Positions 22,541 through 34,080 of a DNA stretch of 64,000 nucleotides are shown piece after piece. The DNA lies in NCBI GenBank assembly GCA_014058105.1, contig JACGCM010001272.1:1736001-1800000 (forward strand). Reading direction: 5' to 3'. Position 1 is the first letter of the stretch, and each line of letters opens with the position of its first letter. The notes below the pieces were generated by a model, which saw only the letters and a list, made by a program, of their open reading frames with translations, was not told the DNA's origin and searched no databases. This DNA comes from Kingdonia uniflora (taxonomy: Eukaryota > Streptophyta > Magnoliopsida > Ranunculales > Circaeasteraceae). Made by a program: the position numbers and the translations under genes.

Positions 22541-25500
22541 TTAGTAGAGGCCATCATTGATTTAGGTAGTCAAAAGAACTTGATTTATAAGGCATTGGTG
22601 AAGAAGATGGGTTTGACTATTACAGCTCATCCTAAGCCGTATGGTTTGGGGTAGATTCTGAAAGACGCGGAGTTGAAGATTACGAAGTTGTGTACGTTCA
22701 AGTTTGCGATCACTGAATTGCTTATTGACGAGGTGACATGTAAGGTGGTTCCTTAAAATATGTGTCAAGTAATTTTAAGAAACCCTTATCTTTGAGACCG
22801 AGATGCGATTCATTACCGTAGAGCTCGCAAGAATCATCTTGTGAAGGAGGGAAGGTAGTTTCATTTCAATGCTTGTAAAGAACATGTCACCACAAATAAT
22901 TTAGTAACGGTGACTCGGGTAAAGAGGTTGGTTAATGCGATCGGCAAGTTTGTGCTGTTTTTGGTACAACCGGTTCAAGAGGGTCCGTTAGCTAAAGTGT
23001 TGTATACTATAACAATGTCTCCTAAGTAACAAATTGAAATGGGGAATTAGCAAGAGGAGTATAAAGACTTGTTTTTTGGCATAGAAGGGATATCGCATAA
23101 GAGGGATGTGGAGCATGATATCACCTTGGTGAGGGTGAGCCACTACCTAACATTAGGTTGCACTTCTATGACCGAGTCTGAAGAGATCAAGAAACAAGTA
23201 CATGAGCTCCTAGAGCAAGGGGTTATTTATCTGAGTTGTTCACCTTGTGGTTCACCGGTGTTATGTGCCAAAGAAGGTGGGTCCGAAGAATGTGTGCGGA
23301 TTATCGGGCGCTGAACAAGATTACTGTGAAGAATCATTATTCACTTCCACCGATTGACGATCTTTAGGATAAGTTGCAAAATGCTCGGTTTTTCACCAAA
23401 CTGGATCTTAAGTCGGGTTACCATCAAGTTAGAATCCGAGAAGAAGATACATGGAAGACGGCTTTCAAAATGAAACAAGGACTCTTCGAGTGATTAGTGA
23501 TGCCTTTTGGGTTATGCAATGCTCCAACGACATTTATGGGGTTGATGAATGACGTACTTCGTACTTTTATTGATGATTTTGTGATTATTTATTTAGATGA
23601 TATCTTGATATATAATCAAACATGGGAGGAGCACCTCGTGCATATACGTAAAATGTTGGAAGCATTGAGATCACAACAACTTTTTCTCAATGGGAAGAAG
23701 TACGAGTTTAGGAAGAAGGAACTTGTGTACTTGGGATTCATAGTTGGTGGAAGTAAACTTAAGGTGGATCCAGAGAAGGTCTCGATTATTAATTATTGGT
23801 CTTGACCCCGTTCGGTGACGGAAGTACAAATTTTTATGGGTTTTTGTCAGTATTTACAAAATTTTATTCGGCATTTTTACAGATTTTAGCACCCTTGCAT
23901 TCCTTGACAAAAGCGGGTATAAAGTTTGTATAGGAAGATTACCATGAGAAGGCCTTTCAGTTACTAAAATAAAATATTACAGATGCACCAGTGTTAGCAT
24001 TGCCGAATTTGTAATGTCTTTTTAAGGTTGAAACAGATGCGTCAGACTATGTATTAGGGGAAATTATATTACAGTATGGGAAGTTATTTGCCTACCATTC
24101 TGAGAAATATACAAGGGCAGTGCGCAACTATCTGACTTACGATAATGAGTTCTATGTATTATATCAATCAGTGAAGCATTTAGGGAGTTACTAATTGGGG
24201 AAGGAGATTGTGGTACATTCTAATCACAAATTGTTACAGTTCTTATCTACATAGTCCAAGTTATAGTAAGCTCACCATATGAAGTGGATGTCATATCTAC
24301 AATAATTCACCTTGATTATCAAGTATAAGAAGGAAGAAGGGAGTGGACAACAAAATGGCTGACATGTTATCTCGACCCCCATTCCCAACTATTTTTGCCT
24401 TGTTAGTAGCTATGCAGAGACAGCCTATTGTTCCATCTGAGTATGTTACAAGGTGTGATGATGATAAGGAGCTCAATGTGATTCACCAAAAGTTGTTGCA
24501 TGGTAAGACATGTGAGCACAAATTGAAAAATGGCTTAATTTACAGGGGAAGTCTAATATGTATTCCTATTTATATTGGATTAGAGAGGCTCATTGTTCTC
24601 GGTTGGCAGATCATTTTGGGGTTGAGAAGACTCTTTTAAATTTTCAGCATTGTGTCTATTGGCCGAAGATGCAGGTAGATGTTGCTCGTGTGGTTCGTGG
24701 TTGCATGTTATATAGCATATCGAAGCCTTCCAATCGTAAGTTGGGTCTGTACTTACCATTGTCAGTACCTAGCCGACCTTGGGAGAGCATTTTGATTAAT
24801 TTTATGGGTGGTTTTCTCATGACCAAGTATAAGAATGATTATCTATTTGTAGTGGTAGATCGATTCAGTAAGATGATAGTTCTTATTCCATGCTGGAAGA
24901 CGGTAATTAGGGAAGGAACAACGATTATTTTTCAGAGACGTTTGGAGGTATTTTGGGCTCCCTTCTTATATTATTTATGATAAGGATAACTACTTTTTGG
25001 TGCATTTCTTGAGATCGTTATGGTGGATGATGGACACTAAGTTGAAGAGAAGTATCGTCTTTCATCCGCAGACTGATGGGCAAACAGAGGTAGTTAATTA
25101 CACTTAGTTTACTTTTTATGGGGATTCCATTCTAAGTATCCTAAGATTTGGGGTGAGAGTTTATCACATGCGATAACCGGGGAAGGAGCAACAATTATTT
25201 TTCAGAGACGTTTAGAGGTATTTTGGGCTCCCTTTTTATATTTTTTTATGATAAGGATAGCTATTTTTTGGCGCATTTCTTAAAATTGTTATGGGGGATG
25301 ATGGACACTAAGTTGAAGAGAAGTGTCGCCTTTTATCCTTAAACTGACAGGCAAACAGAGGTAGTTAATTGAACTTTAATTCACTTTTTACGGAGATTCC
25401 ATTCTAAGTATCCTAAGCCTTGGGATGAGAGTTTACCGCATCTTCAGTTTGTGCTTAACCGGGCGATTCAATGTTCCACTTTAAAGTCTCCGTTTGAAGT

Positions 25501-25965
25501 TTATTTTGGGTACTTGCCTTGAAGCCCCTTTGATATGGCCTTAAGTCTTAGAGATAGGACAGTGTCAGGGAATGCGGAAGAAGAACAAGTTAAAGCTCAA
25601 CATTTATTGAGAGGATAAACAAGATTCATGAGGCAGTTGGAGTAAAATTGAAGAAGACTCAAGTGAAGTATAAGGCTCGACACGACAAGCATCGGGTTGA
25701 GTATACTTTTCAAGAGGGCTACCTAGTTTGGCTATATTTGGGTAAGGAACGACTAAAGGGAGAAGGTAAGAAACTCAAGCCTATCCATTATGGTTCATTT
25801 TTGATACTCAAGAAGATTGGTGACACCGTATTTCAATTGGATTTACCACCATTTATGAAGATGTATTTGGTGATTAATGCCAAACATTTAAAACTGTTTG
25901 AGTCGTTTCTTCTAAATGAAGACTTTACAATTGATACTCGCTACCCTCAGTTGACGACTTATTGA
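22541..25965 (+). pseudogene. Gypsy B pol (PR-RT-RNaseH-IN), broken
   Basis: A single pol in normal order. Protease region 22560-22900. RT 23069-23805, with [24 protein letters not shown] and an intact YLDDILI box at about 23600. RNase H about 23930-24290. Integrase 24343-25700: zinc finger, core with FVVVDRFSKMIVLIP, then the C-terminal segment at 25648-25965 (TFQEGYLVWLYLGKERLKGE and a GPY/F-like KPIHYGSFLI). Stops are mostly TAA/TAG/TGA at Gln or Trp positions. The integrase core contains a 270-bp tandem duplication. This single pol is the reference against which the doubled pol of Gypsy A is judged. Confidence 0.9.
24903..25441 (+). repeat. 270-bp tandem duplication in the Gypsy B integrase core
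   Basis: Sequence at 24911 (GGAAGGAACAACGATTATTT) recurs at 25181 with an offset of 270; the copies run in parallel to about 25170 and 25441. They differ at many positions, so the duplication is not recent. It repeats the part of the integrase core encoding the catalytic-domain end, including the PQTDGQTEVVN-type segment. Confidence 0.8.
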
Positions 25966-26176
25966 TGGAAAGAGAAGATCCATTGTAAGACGATAGTATT
26001 CTAGAGAGGAAGGTTACCGCTACAAGACGGGGAAGTATTGAGTTGTTTCGAGTTGGGAAGAAAGGTCAACTACCTAGCAAGTTGAAGTGGTACAATAGAG
26101 AAATAAGCACGACCGCTTTCCCTCATCTCTAGTTTTAGCTTGAGCAGGAGCTCAAGACACCAAAAGGGTGAGGCTA

Positions 26177-26765
26177 TGATCCAGGAGGATTTAGACATTC
26201 ACCCTCTTACAAAGACACCAAGTCGTTCGAACGAGTCATGGGGACGTTCGAACGAGTTCGAAGGAGAGTGAAGCCAATGGTTCTGTTCCTGATTTTAAGC
26301 TTATTTGCCTAGGTTGTTCGAACGAGCTTTGGAGCTGTTCGAACGAGTCAAAGACCAAAAAAAGGGATTCTAGCTGTTTTAATTTCTAGGCATAATTTGT
26401 CATGTCTTTCGAACAACTCTAGATTCTAGAAGACCAATTCAGTCTGCCTCAGTATTCAGGCTTAATTAAGCCAGTTGCTCATAGGTAGTTCGAACGACTA
26501 TTGCGACTACTTCTTATTTTAGTGCGTTTAAGGACATAATTTATCCTATATTGTAAATAGGAAGCTTGTAACCTTCTTTAAAGGGTAAAGCTAGGCAATA
26601 TGAAAGGATCCAATTTTGCAAACTAGAACTTCAGATTTGAAAGAGGGATTCAATTGAAATCAATTAATCGAGCAATTAAAGCTCTTATTGGGAAGTTATC
26701 CTACCAAATCATTCGAATCCATTTATTCTTTGTTACAGGATAATCACTAATTCAATTGTGAATTA
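26177..26765 (+). repeat. 3' LTR of Gypsy B
   Basis: 589 bases starting TGATCC and pairing with 20665-21283. The third and fourth palindrome doublets have each lost one member. A short purine-rich stretch (CAAAAGGGTGAGG, 26161-26173) precedes it as polypurine tract. Confidence 0.9.
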
Positions 26766-29700
26766 ATTTCACTTTCAATCCTTCTGGACTCAATACCTTA
26801 CTTGAAGTGATCTCAATAGATTAAGCTTTGTAAAAAGCTCTGAAATACTAAGAAAACACTTTTTCTCTTAGAGTATAGAAGTCTTTAAGCATATCCAATC
26901 TATGATCGTGAAGATCAAAGGAAATATTGCCCAGAATCAGATGAATCCTCCCACCACTAGCACTGAAATCCGTGACAAAGACCTTCAAAATGATTTAGAC
27001 TCTATCCTTTCTCAAGAAGAAAAGCTTTGGCACGATATGTCTAGAGAATCGTGGCTTAAAGAAGGAGATAGAAACATAAAATTTTCATCTTTTTACCATT
27101 TATCGCAGGAAGCGTAATCACATCCTTAAAATTTGTAAAACCAATAATTAATGGGTCCAAGGACGAGATAATATTGGGAATACTATTGTCAATCACTTCA
27201 AGGAGCTTTTTACCTCATCTGATCCTCAACTTAAAGTTGCTGACCTTGATTTATTTGAGCACACGATCACGGATGATGACAATGCCACCCTCCCTAGTGA
27301 TTCATTCATTGAAGAAGTTTGCGATGCTCTTTTCTCTATGAATCCGCCTAAATCTCTTGGCCCAAATGGTTTCACCTCCTTATTCTACAAAAAGTATTGG
27401 GATACTGTTGGCCCCGATCTTTTAAAAGCCGTTAAATTTTTCTTTATCTCCGAGTATCTCCTCAAAGAGTTAAACCACGCAAATATTACCCTTATCCCTA
27501 AGAAAACCAATCTTGAGAATCCAAGCCACTTCAGACCCATAAACCTCTGCAATGTAAAATTCAAAGTAATAACCAAAATCGTTCCCAACAGACTCAAACC
27601 CCTTCTTGATATCTTCTTCTCAAAAAAGCTTTTATCCTTGAGAGAATTTTTTTTATAATATTATCATTGCTCAAGAAATTATTAACACTATTAAAAGGAA
27701 AAAAGGAGCTTCTGGTTGTACGACCATCAAGCTTGACCTTAGCAAGGCTTTTCACAGAGTTGAATGGACTTTTCTTATTGATACCCTTAAAGCTTTGGGT
27801 TTTTTGCCATAAGTGGTGTAACTCGATTCATCAATGCATATCTAGTATTGTTATCTCCTTTAATTTGAATGACTCCCCTTATGGATTTCTTAACCTAAGA
27901 AGAGGTATTAGGCAAGGTAATCCACTATATCCCTTTCTTTTTATCATTTGTTCTAAAGTCCTTTCTCGCCTCCTTATCAAGCAAGAGGTTAGTGGGAACA
28001 TTAATGGTATTAAGACTAGCAGAACGAGTACGCCTATCTCCTACCTCCTTTTTATAGATGATAGTTTTGTCTTCAGTCGTGCTAACCTGGATAAAGTGAG
28101 TGCTCTTAAGGATGTCCTCGACAAATTTAAAGGAGTTTATGGTCAAGAAATAAATGTTGATAAGTCGTGACTTATATTTAGCAAGAATACCCACCACAAG
28201 CACCATAAAATGATTAAGAATCTCTTACGTATCAAGAAGCATGTGGCAGGTGAGAAGTACCTCGGTACCCCCCTCATTTTCAGTAGAGCCAAGTCTTTGG
28301 ATCTCAATGAAATCATCTCGCGAGTTTCCAAGCAGGATTGAAGGATGGAAAGCAAAATTCTTGCCACAAGCAGGGAAGCTCACTTTTATTAAAGTTGTTA
28401 ACTCGGCAATCTCATCTTACCTTATGTCTGTTTTTCCTTTTCCCGGTAACATCTGCAAAAAGCTCGATACTCTAAATGCTAGATTTCTAAGGGGCAAAAA
28501 TGAAGAAGGGAAAAAAAAAACGCATCTCATAAGTTGGAAAAAGGTTTATAGACCCAAGAAGAAAGGTGGTCTGGGTACTAGAATCTTTTGTCTCTATAAC
28601 CAAGCTCTTCTTGCCAAGTTATTCTAGAGAATCACGACAGAACCAGATAAGTTATGGGCTAGCTCTATGATAAGGAAATACTCCCCCAAATAATCCCTTA
28701 TGACTATAAGCTTAAAGCCCAGTGATTCTTGGATCTGGAAAGGTATTTTAAGAGCCTAAAACAACATTTGACGCCATCTTTTCTGGCACGTTAACATAGG
28801 TGAGAACATTGATTTTTGGCTAGAGCCCTACCTTTCAGTTTGGTAGACCTATTGGTCCGATACCCAAAGAAAGAACTATTACTAAAGTGGTTGACCTTAT
28901 ATATAATATATCTTGTTCTAGGAAGGCTAACCTCATTTCCACCATCTTCCCTGATTGTATAGTAGAAGAGATCTACAAAATCCCTCTTAGTAATTATTAG
29001 AAAAAAGTCATCCTTCGATGGATGGAAGAAAAAAATGGCATTCTAATGGTCAAATTTGTTTATAAAACGATTTTCGCCCCAAATTTGCCTCATAGTACAG
29101 GGACTTTACAAAAATGATACAAAAAAGCTTGGGAAATTATATGGAAGATTCACGCTCCTTTCAGAGTCCAATATTTTATATGAAGAGCAATGCATGAAAA
29201 TTTGCCCACAAACCTCAAACTTCAGCACAGAGAAGACCTTGGAAATTTTATTTGTCGAAGATGCGGAGTTGAAGAAGTATCCACAACTTATGCTCTCTTT
29301 TTCTGTAAGAACCTTCAAAGCATCTATAATGATTTCGACCACTATCTAAATACTGATTCTTAGACTTATACTGACTCTTTGCAAAAGTTTCTTAGCTTCT
29401 TATTGCCTTGACTTATGAACTTTGTTCTGGGCATGATACCATTGCTCATTGGAGCAGCATCAGTACTATCATGTTTTCTATATGGAATTCCATAAATGAT
29501 ATGATCTTCATAAATACAAAGGCCATTTCCTTAGAAGTTTTGTCTAAAGCCAAGAGCTACATTGTCACCCCAATCCACTTCCAATCATCTCCCATCAACC
29601 AAATATTTCTAGATCTTTCCTGGTTGTGGGAGAAGGCTGGTGTATTATTACAGTCGATGCTTCTTGGTCCAAAAATAAAAACTATAATGTCATAGGTTAT

Positions 29701-30093
29701 GTTATCGGGTCCTCTAATTCGGAAGTTATTGTTGTAGGTCACGATACTATACAAGTTGTTGATGCTGAAGAAGTAGAGTCAAAGGCCATTTTTAGAGGCA
29801 TGAAAGTTTGTAAGGAGCTAGAGTTAAAAAAAAATTGTCTTGTTAACAGGCTGCTGACGAATTGTTAAAGCCTTCATAACAAAAAGAGTTGACTTTTCTT
29901 GGGGAGCTCTCACTGTGGCTCTAGAGGATTTTAGTTTAACGTATATTTGTAGATCTTTAAATTTCGGCGCTTATGTTTTAGCGTCTTGGGGTGCCTGGTG
30001 CCTCTCACCCACCCATGTTTTGTAATATGCCTGCTATGGCGGTTAACTTTCTCAACTTTGTAGCTCCTGTTTAATTAATATATCTTTGTTTAC
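26766..30093 (+). pseudogene. LINE 1 ORF2, RT to RNase H part, broken
   Basis: Resumes right after Gypsy B. Linker 26902-27117 (EEKLWHDMSRESWLKEGDRN). RT fingers/palm 27338-27658 (KSLGPNGFTSLFYKKYW, NITLIPKK, FRPINLCNVKFKVITKI). RT palm 27667-28170, where the active-site box reads FIDD instead of F/YADD. Thumb 28241-28627 (GGLGTR). Decayed zinc-binding RT region about 28640-29400. RNase H 29626-29868 (TVDASWSKNKNYNVIGYVI). It is split into at least seven frames. An L1-type LINE enzyme would nick and reverse-transcribe; this copy cannot. Confidence 0.85.
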
Positions 30094-30102
30094 AAAAAAA
30101 AA

Positions 30103-30524
30103 CCAACAAAGTATAAAACTTAACCATGTACTGATTCATATAACTCCCTCATTATAAGTATAAATTTTTGATTTCTCTAAAGAGATCAAATTTTTATCTC
30201 TTCAAATAATATATGTACATGTGGCAGGAGAGAGAAACTCTTAAAAATGTATGGGTTGAACTACTAAATACCCATAATCACTTATCGGAAATGCACATAT
30301 AAATGTATTCGCCTAAATAACAGTAAATTCTCGCCCCCATATCTTCATTGCATGATTATTTGCATCTTGTTGAAGATGCTATATATACCCAAGTGCGTCC
30401 CCAAAAAATTGTTCGGTGAGTATGATTGTCTGAGTGGGCACTCAGTGAACGTTGGGTTAAGACCCAAATGGATGATGCCAAGGTCAAAACTGTATTGGTA
30501 CCTAACTCTCATATTTTTAAACTC
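30103..30524. other. Intergenic sequence between LINE 1 and Copia 1; nothing recognised
   Basis: A/T-rich sequence that was the insertion target of the Copia element; continues at 43815. Short open frames have no domain. Confidence 0.4.
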
Positions 30525-30529
30525 CTATT

Positions 30530-31394
30530 TGTTGGAAAATACAAATAGGGTTTTGGTTTTTCATTTGTTTGAATGGTAGAACTAAGTGTTTTTAGTCCCA
30601 CATTGGATATGAGGGAAGCTCAACTCTAGTATATAAGTAAGTTTAATACTTAACTTGTTGTGATGTGTGTAAGAGTTGGTGGGTCACACGCGCATGTGCG
30701 ACCCATGTGTGCAAACTAGCTTGGGTGGATAGGCTACCCATGGGCTTGCTCAACCTAGGAAACCCATTTATTATTATAAGTCTATGATTTGGCCTTAGGG
30801 CCATGGGGATTCCTTGGAACACTTAGCCATATTTTTGGGTTTGAGGTGTGAGTTTTTTTTTTAGAATATTTTTTTTTTACAAGGCAAGCCGATTTTAGAT
30901 AGGGATCCGTAACCCTGAGTTTCCAATCCCATGAGGTTTCGAACCCACGATCTCTCTCTAGGTGGAGAGGTACAACCACCACTGGGCCAAGAACCTAATG
31001 GTGTAAGTTAGGTTGTCTCCAACATATGGAACTTAAACTATGACCTTTAGTGAAGAGGTACTAACTTGAGGTGTATCTTAAGATATGGCCCATGGTGAAC
31101 AGTCGCATATGCTCTATATAACCCAACTTCATTTTCATTTATTATCATCAGTTTTAAAAGTTTTCTTAAGTCATTTTTTTAAGAGAGAAAATAGACGCAG
31201 TCAATGTTCATTTGGCAGAGAGATAGAAGTACTTTCTTCTCTTTGCGACAGATCATTATATCCTGGGAGGCAGGGGCCTACATTCCTATAAAGTACTATG
31301 GCAGGGGCGAATCTGTCTTAAGGTGATAGTGTGCATACACTAGACTCAATCATCTCCTTAAGAGGTGTTTTTTGTTCATGTAGATTGGATTACA
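30530..31394 (+). repeat. 5' LTR of Copia 1 (contains a SINE)
   Basis: Starts TGTTGG and ends TTACA; pairs with 43092-43809. It has a TATA-like CTATATAA near 31113. A 145-bp SINE with its duplicated target lengthens it. No clear primer binding site follows: the expected TGGTATCAG is absent after 31394, so the leader seems to have lost it. Confidence 0.92.
30855..30999 (-). mobile_element. tRNA-derived SINE inserted in the Copia 1 5' LTR
   Basis: On the - strand it has a pol III A box TGGCCCAGTGG (30979-30989) and B box GGTTCGAAACC (30935-30945) in tRNA-like spacing and ends in an A-rich tail (30855-30880). It is flanked by 10-bp target duplications GGTGTGAGTT (30845-30854) and GGTGTAAGTT (31000-31009), one mismatch. 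The 3' LTR of the same Copia has the empty site. The insertion therefore came after the Copia. I cannot name the SINE subfamily. Confidence 0.9.
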
Positions 31395-31438
31395 ATCTTA
31401 AGACATAATTTTTTTTTTTGTGATCAAAGATTGCAGCA

Positions 31439-31556
31439 ATGATGAATTTCGCAGAGAAGGAGGGTGAAAAGAGTAACCCACAAAATCTGAAGGTGAAACG
31501 TGAGAAGTTCGAAGGCACTTTATTCAAACGCTGGCATTATAAGATATTATTATTTT
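31439..31556 (+). pseudogene. Copia 1 gag, N-terminal piece
   Basis: From ATG 31439 the frame includes KFEGTLFKRWHYKILLF, matching the conserved Trp-containing N-terminal segment of Copia Gag (UBN2-type). It is cut off by the MULE at 31557 and continues at 38789. Confidence 0.75.
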
Positions 31557-31755
31557 GAGTTTTTTTTACTACAGTCCCACCTACAGACTGAATATTTACA
31601 GTTAGTCCTCTAGTTGTTTAAATATGTAGTTTCGGTCCCCAAATTGCCTCTGACCACAGGTCAACCTTCTTTAAACTCAAATTTTGACATGAACTGACTA
31701 CCCTCATGCAAGTTACACGTGAATTTTTCTAGAAGGTGAACAAGTTCTCTTCAGG
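31557..31755 (+). repeat. Left terminal inverted repeat of the MULE
   Basis: Inverted counterpart of 38586-38788; homology runs from GAGTTTTTT to GTTCTCTTC. MULE TIRs of this length usually hold the promoters and transposase-binding sites of the element (family knowledge). Confidence 0.92.
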
Positions 31756-31949
31756 TCATCTATTCCCCAAATCCAACCCAAACGATCATCTCCTTCCCCA
31801 AATACCCCAACGGTCATCTCCTTCCCAATGCCCTTTAATTTTTCTAAGTTTTGGTGTTGGTCATCTCCTTCCCAAATACCTCCATTAAAGCTCTTTCTCT
31901 CTCTCTCTCTTTCATTTCTGAGTTTTAGTGTTGGTTTGTCTCTGTGTCT

Positions 31950-32670
31950 ATGGGAGGTGGAAGTGGAGGTGGTGGTGGTGGTGGTGGTGGTGGTGATGAT
32001 ATGAAGGTAAAATCACTTTATATCTCTCTGTCTATCTAATTAATCAGGTATTTTATATGAATTTTAAGAAATTACCATTGAAGCATAAAGGTAAGAAATT
32101 GGGAGTAAAGACAAATTGCAGGATAATTTGTGTCCTATCTGTGATCAAGCTTTTCATGGTATTGGATATCATAAATTGGGACTAACCCATACTAATTTAT
32201 TGATGATTTATGATTTTTGTTGTAGGATGATTTGTGCCCTATCTGTGATCAAGTTTTTCATGGTATTGGTCGTTCATGGTTATATAGTATGTGTAAGAAG
32301 CCAAATTGCAATGGAATAATGCAATTCCATATTTTTAAATTAATAGAGAACCTTGGTAGAAAGTACTTGAAATGTCAATTCCCTACATGTGGTGCTTTCC
32401 AATGGTTGAGTGAGATTATTGGGCAATCTTCAAATTCACCAAGTATGAGTAACTCATCTTTCAAAGGTGATTGCTTTGGTTATGAGGAAATTGGGCACTG
32501 GTGGAGAGAATGTCCTTGGAGGACTGTAGTTTGCCCTAAAGGTGGTTGTGGATTCTTAAAATTATGTAAATCTACAGCTTAAAGAAGCAAGGGTAAGAAA
32601 TTCTTAGTTTGTAAAAATGTTCAATACAAGCACTTTATGTGGCTAAAGGACTATATGCATGAAGTAGGAT
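31950..32670 (+). pseudogene. MULE-borne GRF-type zinc-finger gene, broken
   Basis: Exon 1 (31950-32006) encodes a Met-Gly-rich start of 19 residues with a GGT microsatellite. A donor GTAAAA follows. The next exon starts after TTGTAG at 32226 in the same phase (DDLCPICDQVFHGIG). It encodes a zinc-ribbon-like CPIC, a GRF-type finger (CKKPNCNG...GRKYLKCQFPTCGAFQWLSE), a knuckle-like CFGYEEIGHWWREC whose second Cys is Tyr, and a second GRF-like finger. A TAA at 32580 interrupts the second finger, which continues in frame to 32670 (GKKFLVCKN, HFMWLKDYM). GRF fingers bind single-stranded nucleic acid in known proteins. Part of the second exon is duplicated at 32122. It may be a captured host gene or a resident second gene of the MULE. 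Confidence 0.7.
32122..32329 (+). repeat. 104-bp tandem duplication at an exon start in the MULE zinc-finger gene
   Basis: GATAATTTGTGTCCTATCTG at 32122 recurs as GATGATTTGTGCCCTATCTG at 32226, including a splice-acceptor-like TTGCAG or TTGTAG before each. The upstream copy runs into non-coding sequence, so it is either a decoy exon or a cassette alternative. Confidence 0.65.
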
Positions 32671-33194
32671 AGAAGAATGCAGAATTTGAGATTACGACTA
32701 ATTTGAATGTAAATGTGAGTGTGACTATGGGATTAGATGAATTTTGCAAAGAGTTTAAAGAGAAATCTTCAATGGGATGAGATTGGGAGTGTAATGGTTA
32801 GAGATGGTTATTATGTAAGAGGATAAATCTTAGGGATATTGGACCTTGTTTACCATATTAATTAAAATGTTTTATTATATTTAAAGTTTCTTCTGATACA
32901 AGTTATGTGCAATTCTTCTGATGCAAGTTTGTTATGTTTATAGTCTTAATCATTATTGATCATGTGTACACACTCTACACATAGCACATACTAACCATTA
33001 TCCCACTAACCATTATCCATCCTCCCTAACCATTATCCCCCCAACTACAAACATTGGGAAACCCCTCAAATGCCTTTACTTCCCTACTTTTTTCTTTATA
33101 AAACCAAGCCTTTCCCCATACCAAACTCAAAACGCCACCCTTTTCCCTTCTCTTTTATTTTCTTCTCTTCAAAACCTCAAAAAAATATCTCTTT

Positions 33195-33424
33195 TCTCTA
33201 TAACTGAGAGTGACTCTTATTCTGAAGAAGAGTATATTGGATTTGCAAAATGTTATGATTCATCCTCCAACAGTGAGACTAGCTGGACAGAGGAGGATGA
33301 GAGTGAATATGGGTGGACAGAAGAAGAGGAAAAAGAAACAGACGAGGAAAACAAAGAGACAGATGAGGAAGACGAAGAAGGGACAGATGAGGAAGATGAG
33401 GAAGAGGAAGAGGAAGAGACATAA
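33195..33424 (+). other. Acidic Glu/Asp-rich open frame in the MULE (no start codon seen)
   Basis: This frame reads SDSYSEEEYIGFAKCYDSSS, then an almost pure Glu/Asp/Thr tail to TAA at 33422-33424. I find no ATG in frame upstream to about 33150, so it would need splicing; the overlapping frame with an ATG at 33210 gives a Lys/Arg-rich chain instead. Repetitive GAAGA sequence makes both frames open, so coding is unproven. Confidence 0.3.
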
Positions 33425-33775
33425 GAGAAAGATAAAGATTTTTTTTGTGATTGTGATTGTGGGTATTGCCTTGTTGTCTAGGTTTTCTTTTGGGATCCTA
33501 TCTCTTTTTGGGATGTAGAGATGTTTTTTTGTTTTGTTTGGGATCCCAGAAAGTGTTTATATTTTTGTTTAGATTTTCTTTCAGTTTTTAGATTGTGGTG
33601 GTGGCTATGAATCAATGGAAATGTCTTTCTCTCCTTTTTTTATGGAACTGCTATTTGTGGAACTGCCATTTGTGGAACTGCCTTTTTTTGAACCATTTTT
33701 TTGTTAACAGGTGCATAGAGATGATGAACTTACCATTTTTGTGCCCTAGTTTCCCTTGTTTGTATTGTGACAATT

Positions 33776-34080
33776 TCAGACCAAAAATGGCTACCTACAC
33801 ATTTCAGATCACTAGTACCTGCACACTTGCACATTTCAGACCAAAAATTTAAACCTGCATACCTGTACATTTCAAACCAAAAATGGTTACCTGCACATTT
33901 CAAACCAAAAATGGCTACCTGCACACCTGTACATTTTAGATCACTAGTACCTGCACACCTGTACATTTTAGACTATTAGTACCTGCACATTTCAGTTTGA
34001 CTGTGTAAGTACCAGTCAGACAAGTCAGATCTGAATATTTGCCTTGTGCACATTTCAGACCAACAATATTCATGAAAGAA
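33776..34080. repeat. Minisatellite in the MULE (TTTCAGACCAAAAATGG-type units)
   Basis: Repeats of CATTTCAGACCAAAAATGGC interspersed with CTACCTGCACACCTGTA and GATCACTAGTACC segments, unit lengths 20-60 bp, about six to eight units. Non-coding, between the two convergent genes. Confidence 0.6.

Larger units (their letters stand above)
20665..26765 (+). mobile_element. Ty3/Gypsy LTR retrotransposon B, nested in LINE 1
   Basis: 6.1-kb element, + strand: 5' LTR 20665-21283, primer binding site, gag, one pol, 3' LTR 26177-26765. It is the same family as Gypsy A: identical LTR start TGATCCAGGAGGATCTAGA-type end, same gag and pol. LINE 2 gives the uninterrupted LINE order, and the LINE reading resumes within a few codons at 26766. 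No 5-bp target duplication is visible: a few bases expected on the right flank are missing, suggesting a small deletion at that edge. Many stops show it is dead. Confidence 0.94.
18692..30102 (+). mobile_element. L1-type LINE retrotransposon 1, split by Gypsy B
   Basis: A plant L1-type LINE on the + strand with an ORF1 (zinc-knuckle nucleic-acid binding), endonuclease start, reverse transcriptase, zinc-binding RT tail and RNase H. It ends in an A9 tract at 30094-30102. A Gypsy element (20665-26765) sits inside ORF2 between the endonuclease remnant and the RT, so about 5.3 kb of LINE sequence remains. The 5' boundary is uncertain; no target-site duplication matching the bases after the A tract was found near 18.66 kb. 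The reading frames are heavily broken. It is related to the LINE at 45291-48623, sharing the stretch around IIGSD and the RT blocks. Confidence 0.88.

Noticed and set aside
30935..30945. GGTTCGAAACC as a tRNA gene B box
   Set aside because: The surrounding 145 bp is a SINE with A-rich tail and target duplications and does not fold as a tRNA by eye.
33210..33518. Lys/Arg-rich open frame with ATG in the MULE
   Set aside because: It is the shifted frame of a GAAGA-type repeat; the overlapping acidic frame is equally open and neither has codon evidence.
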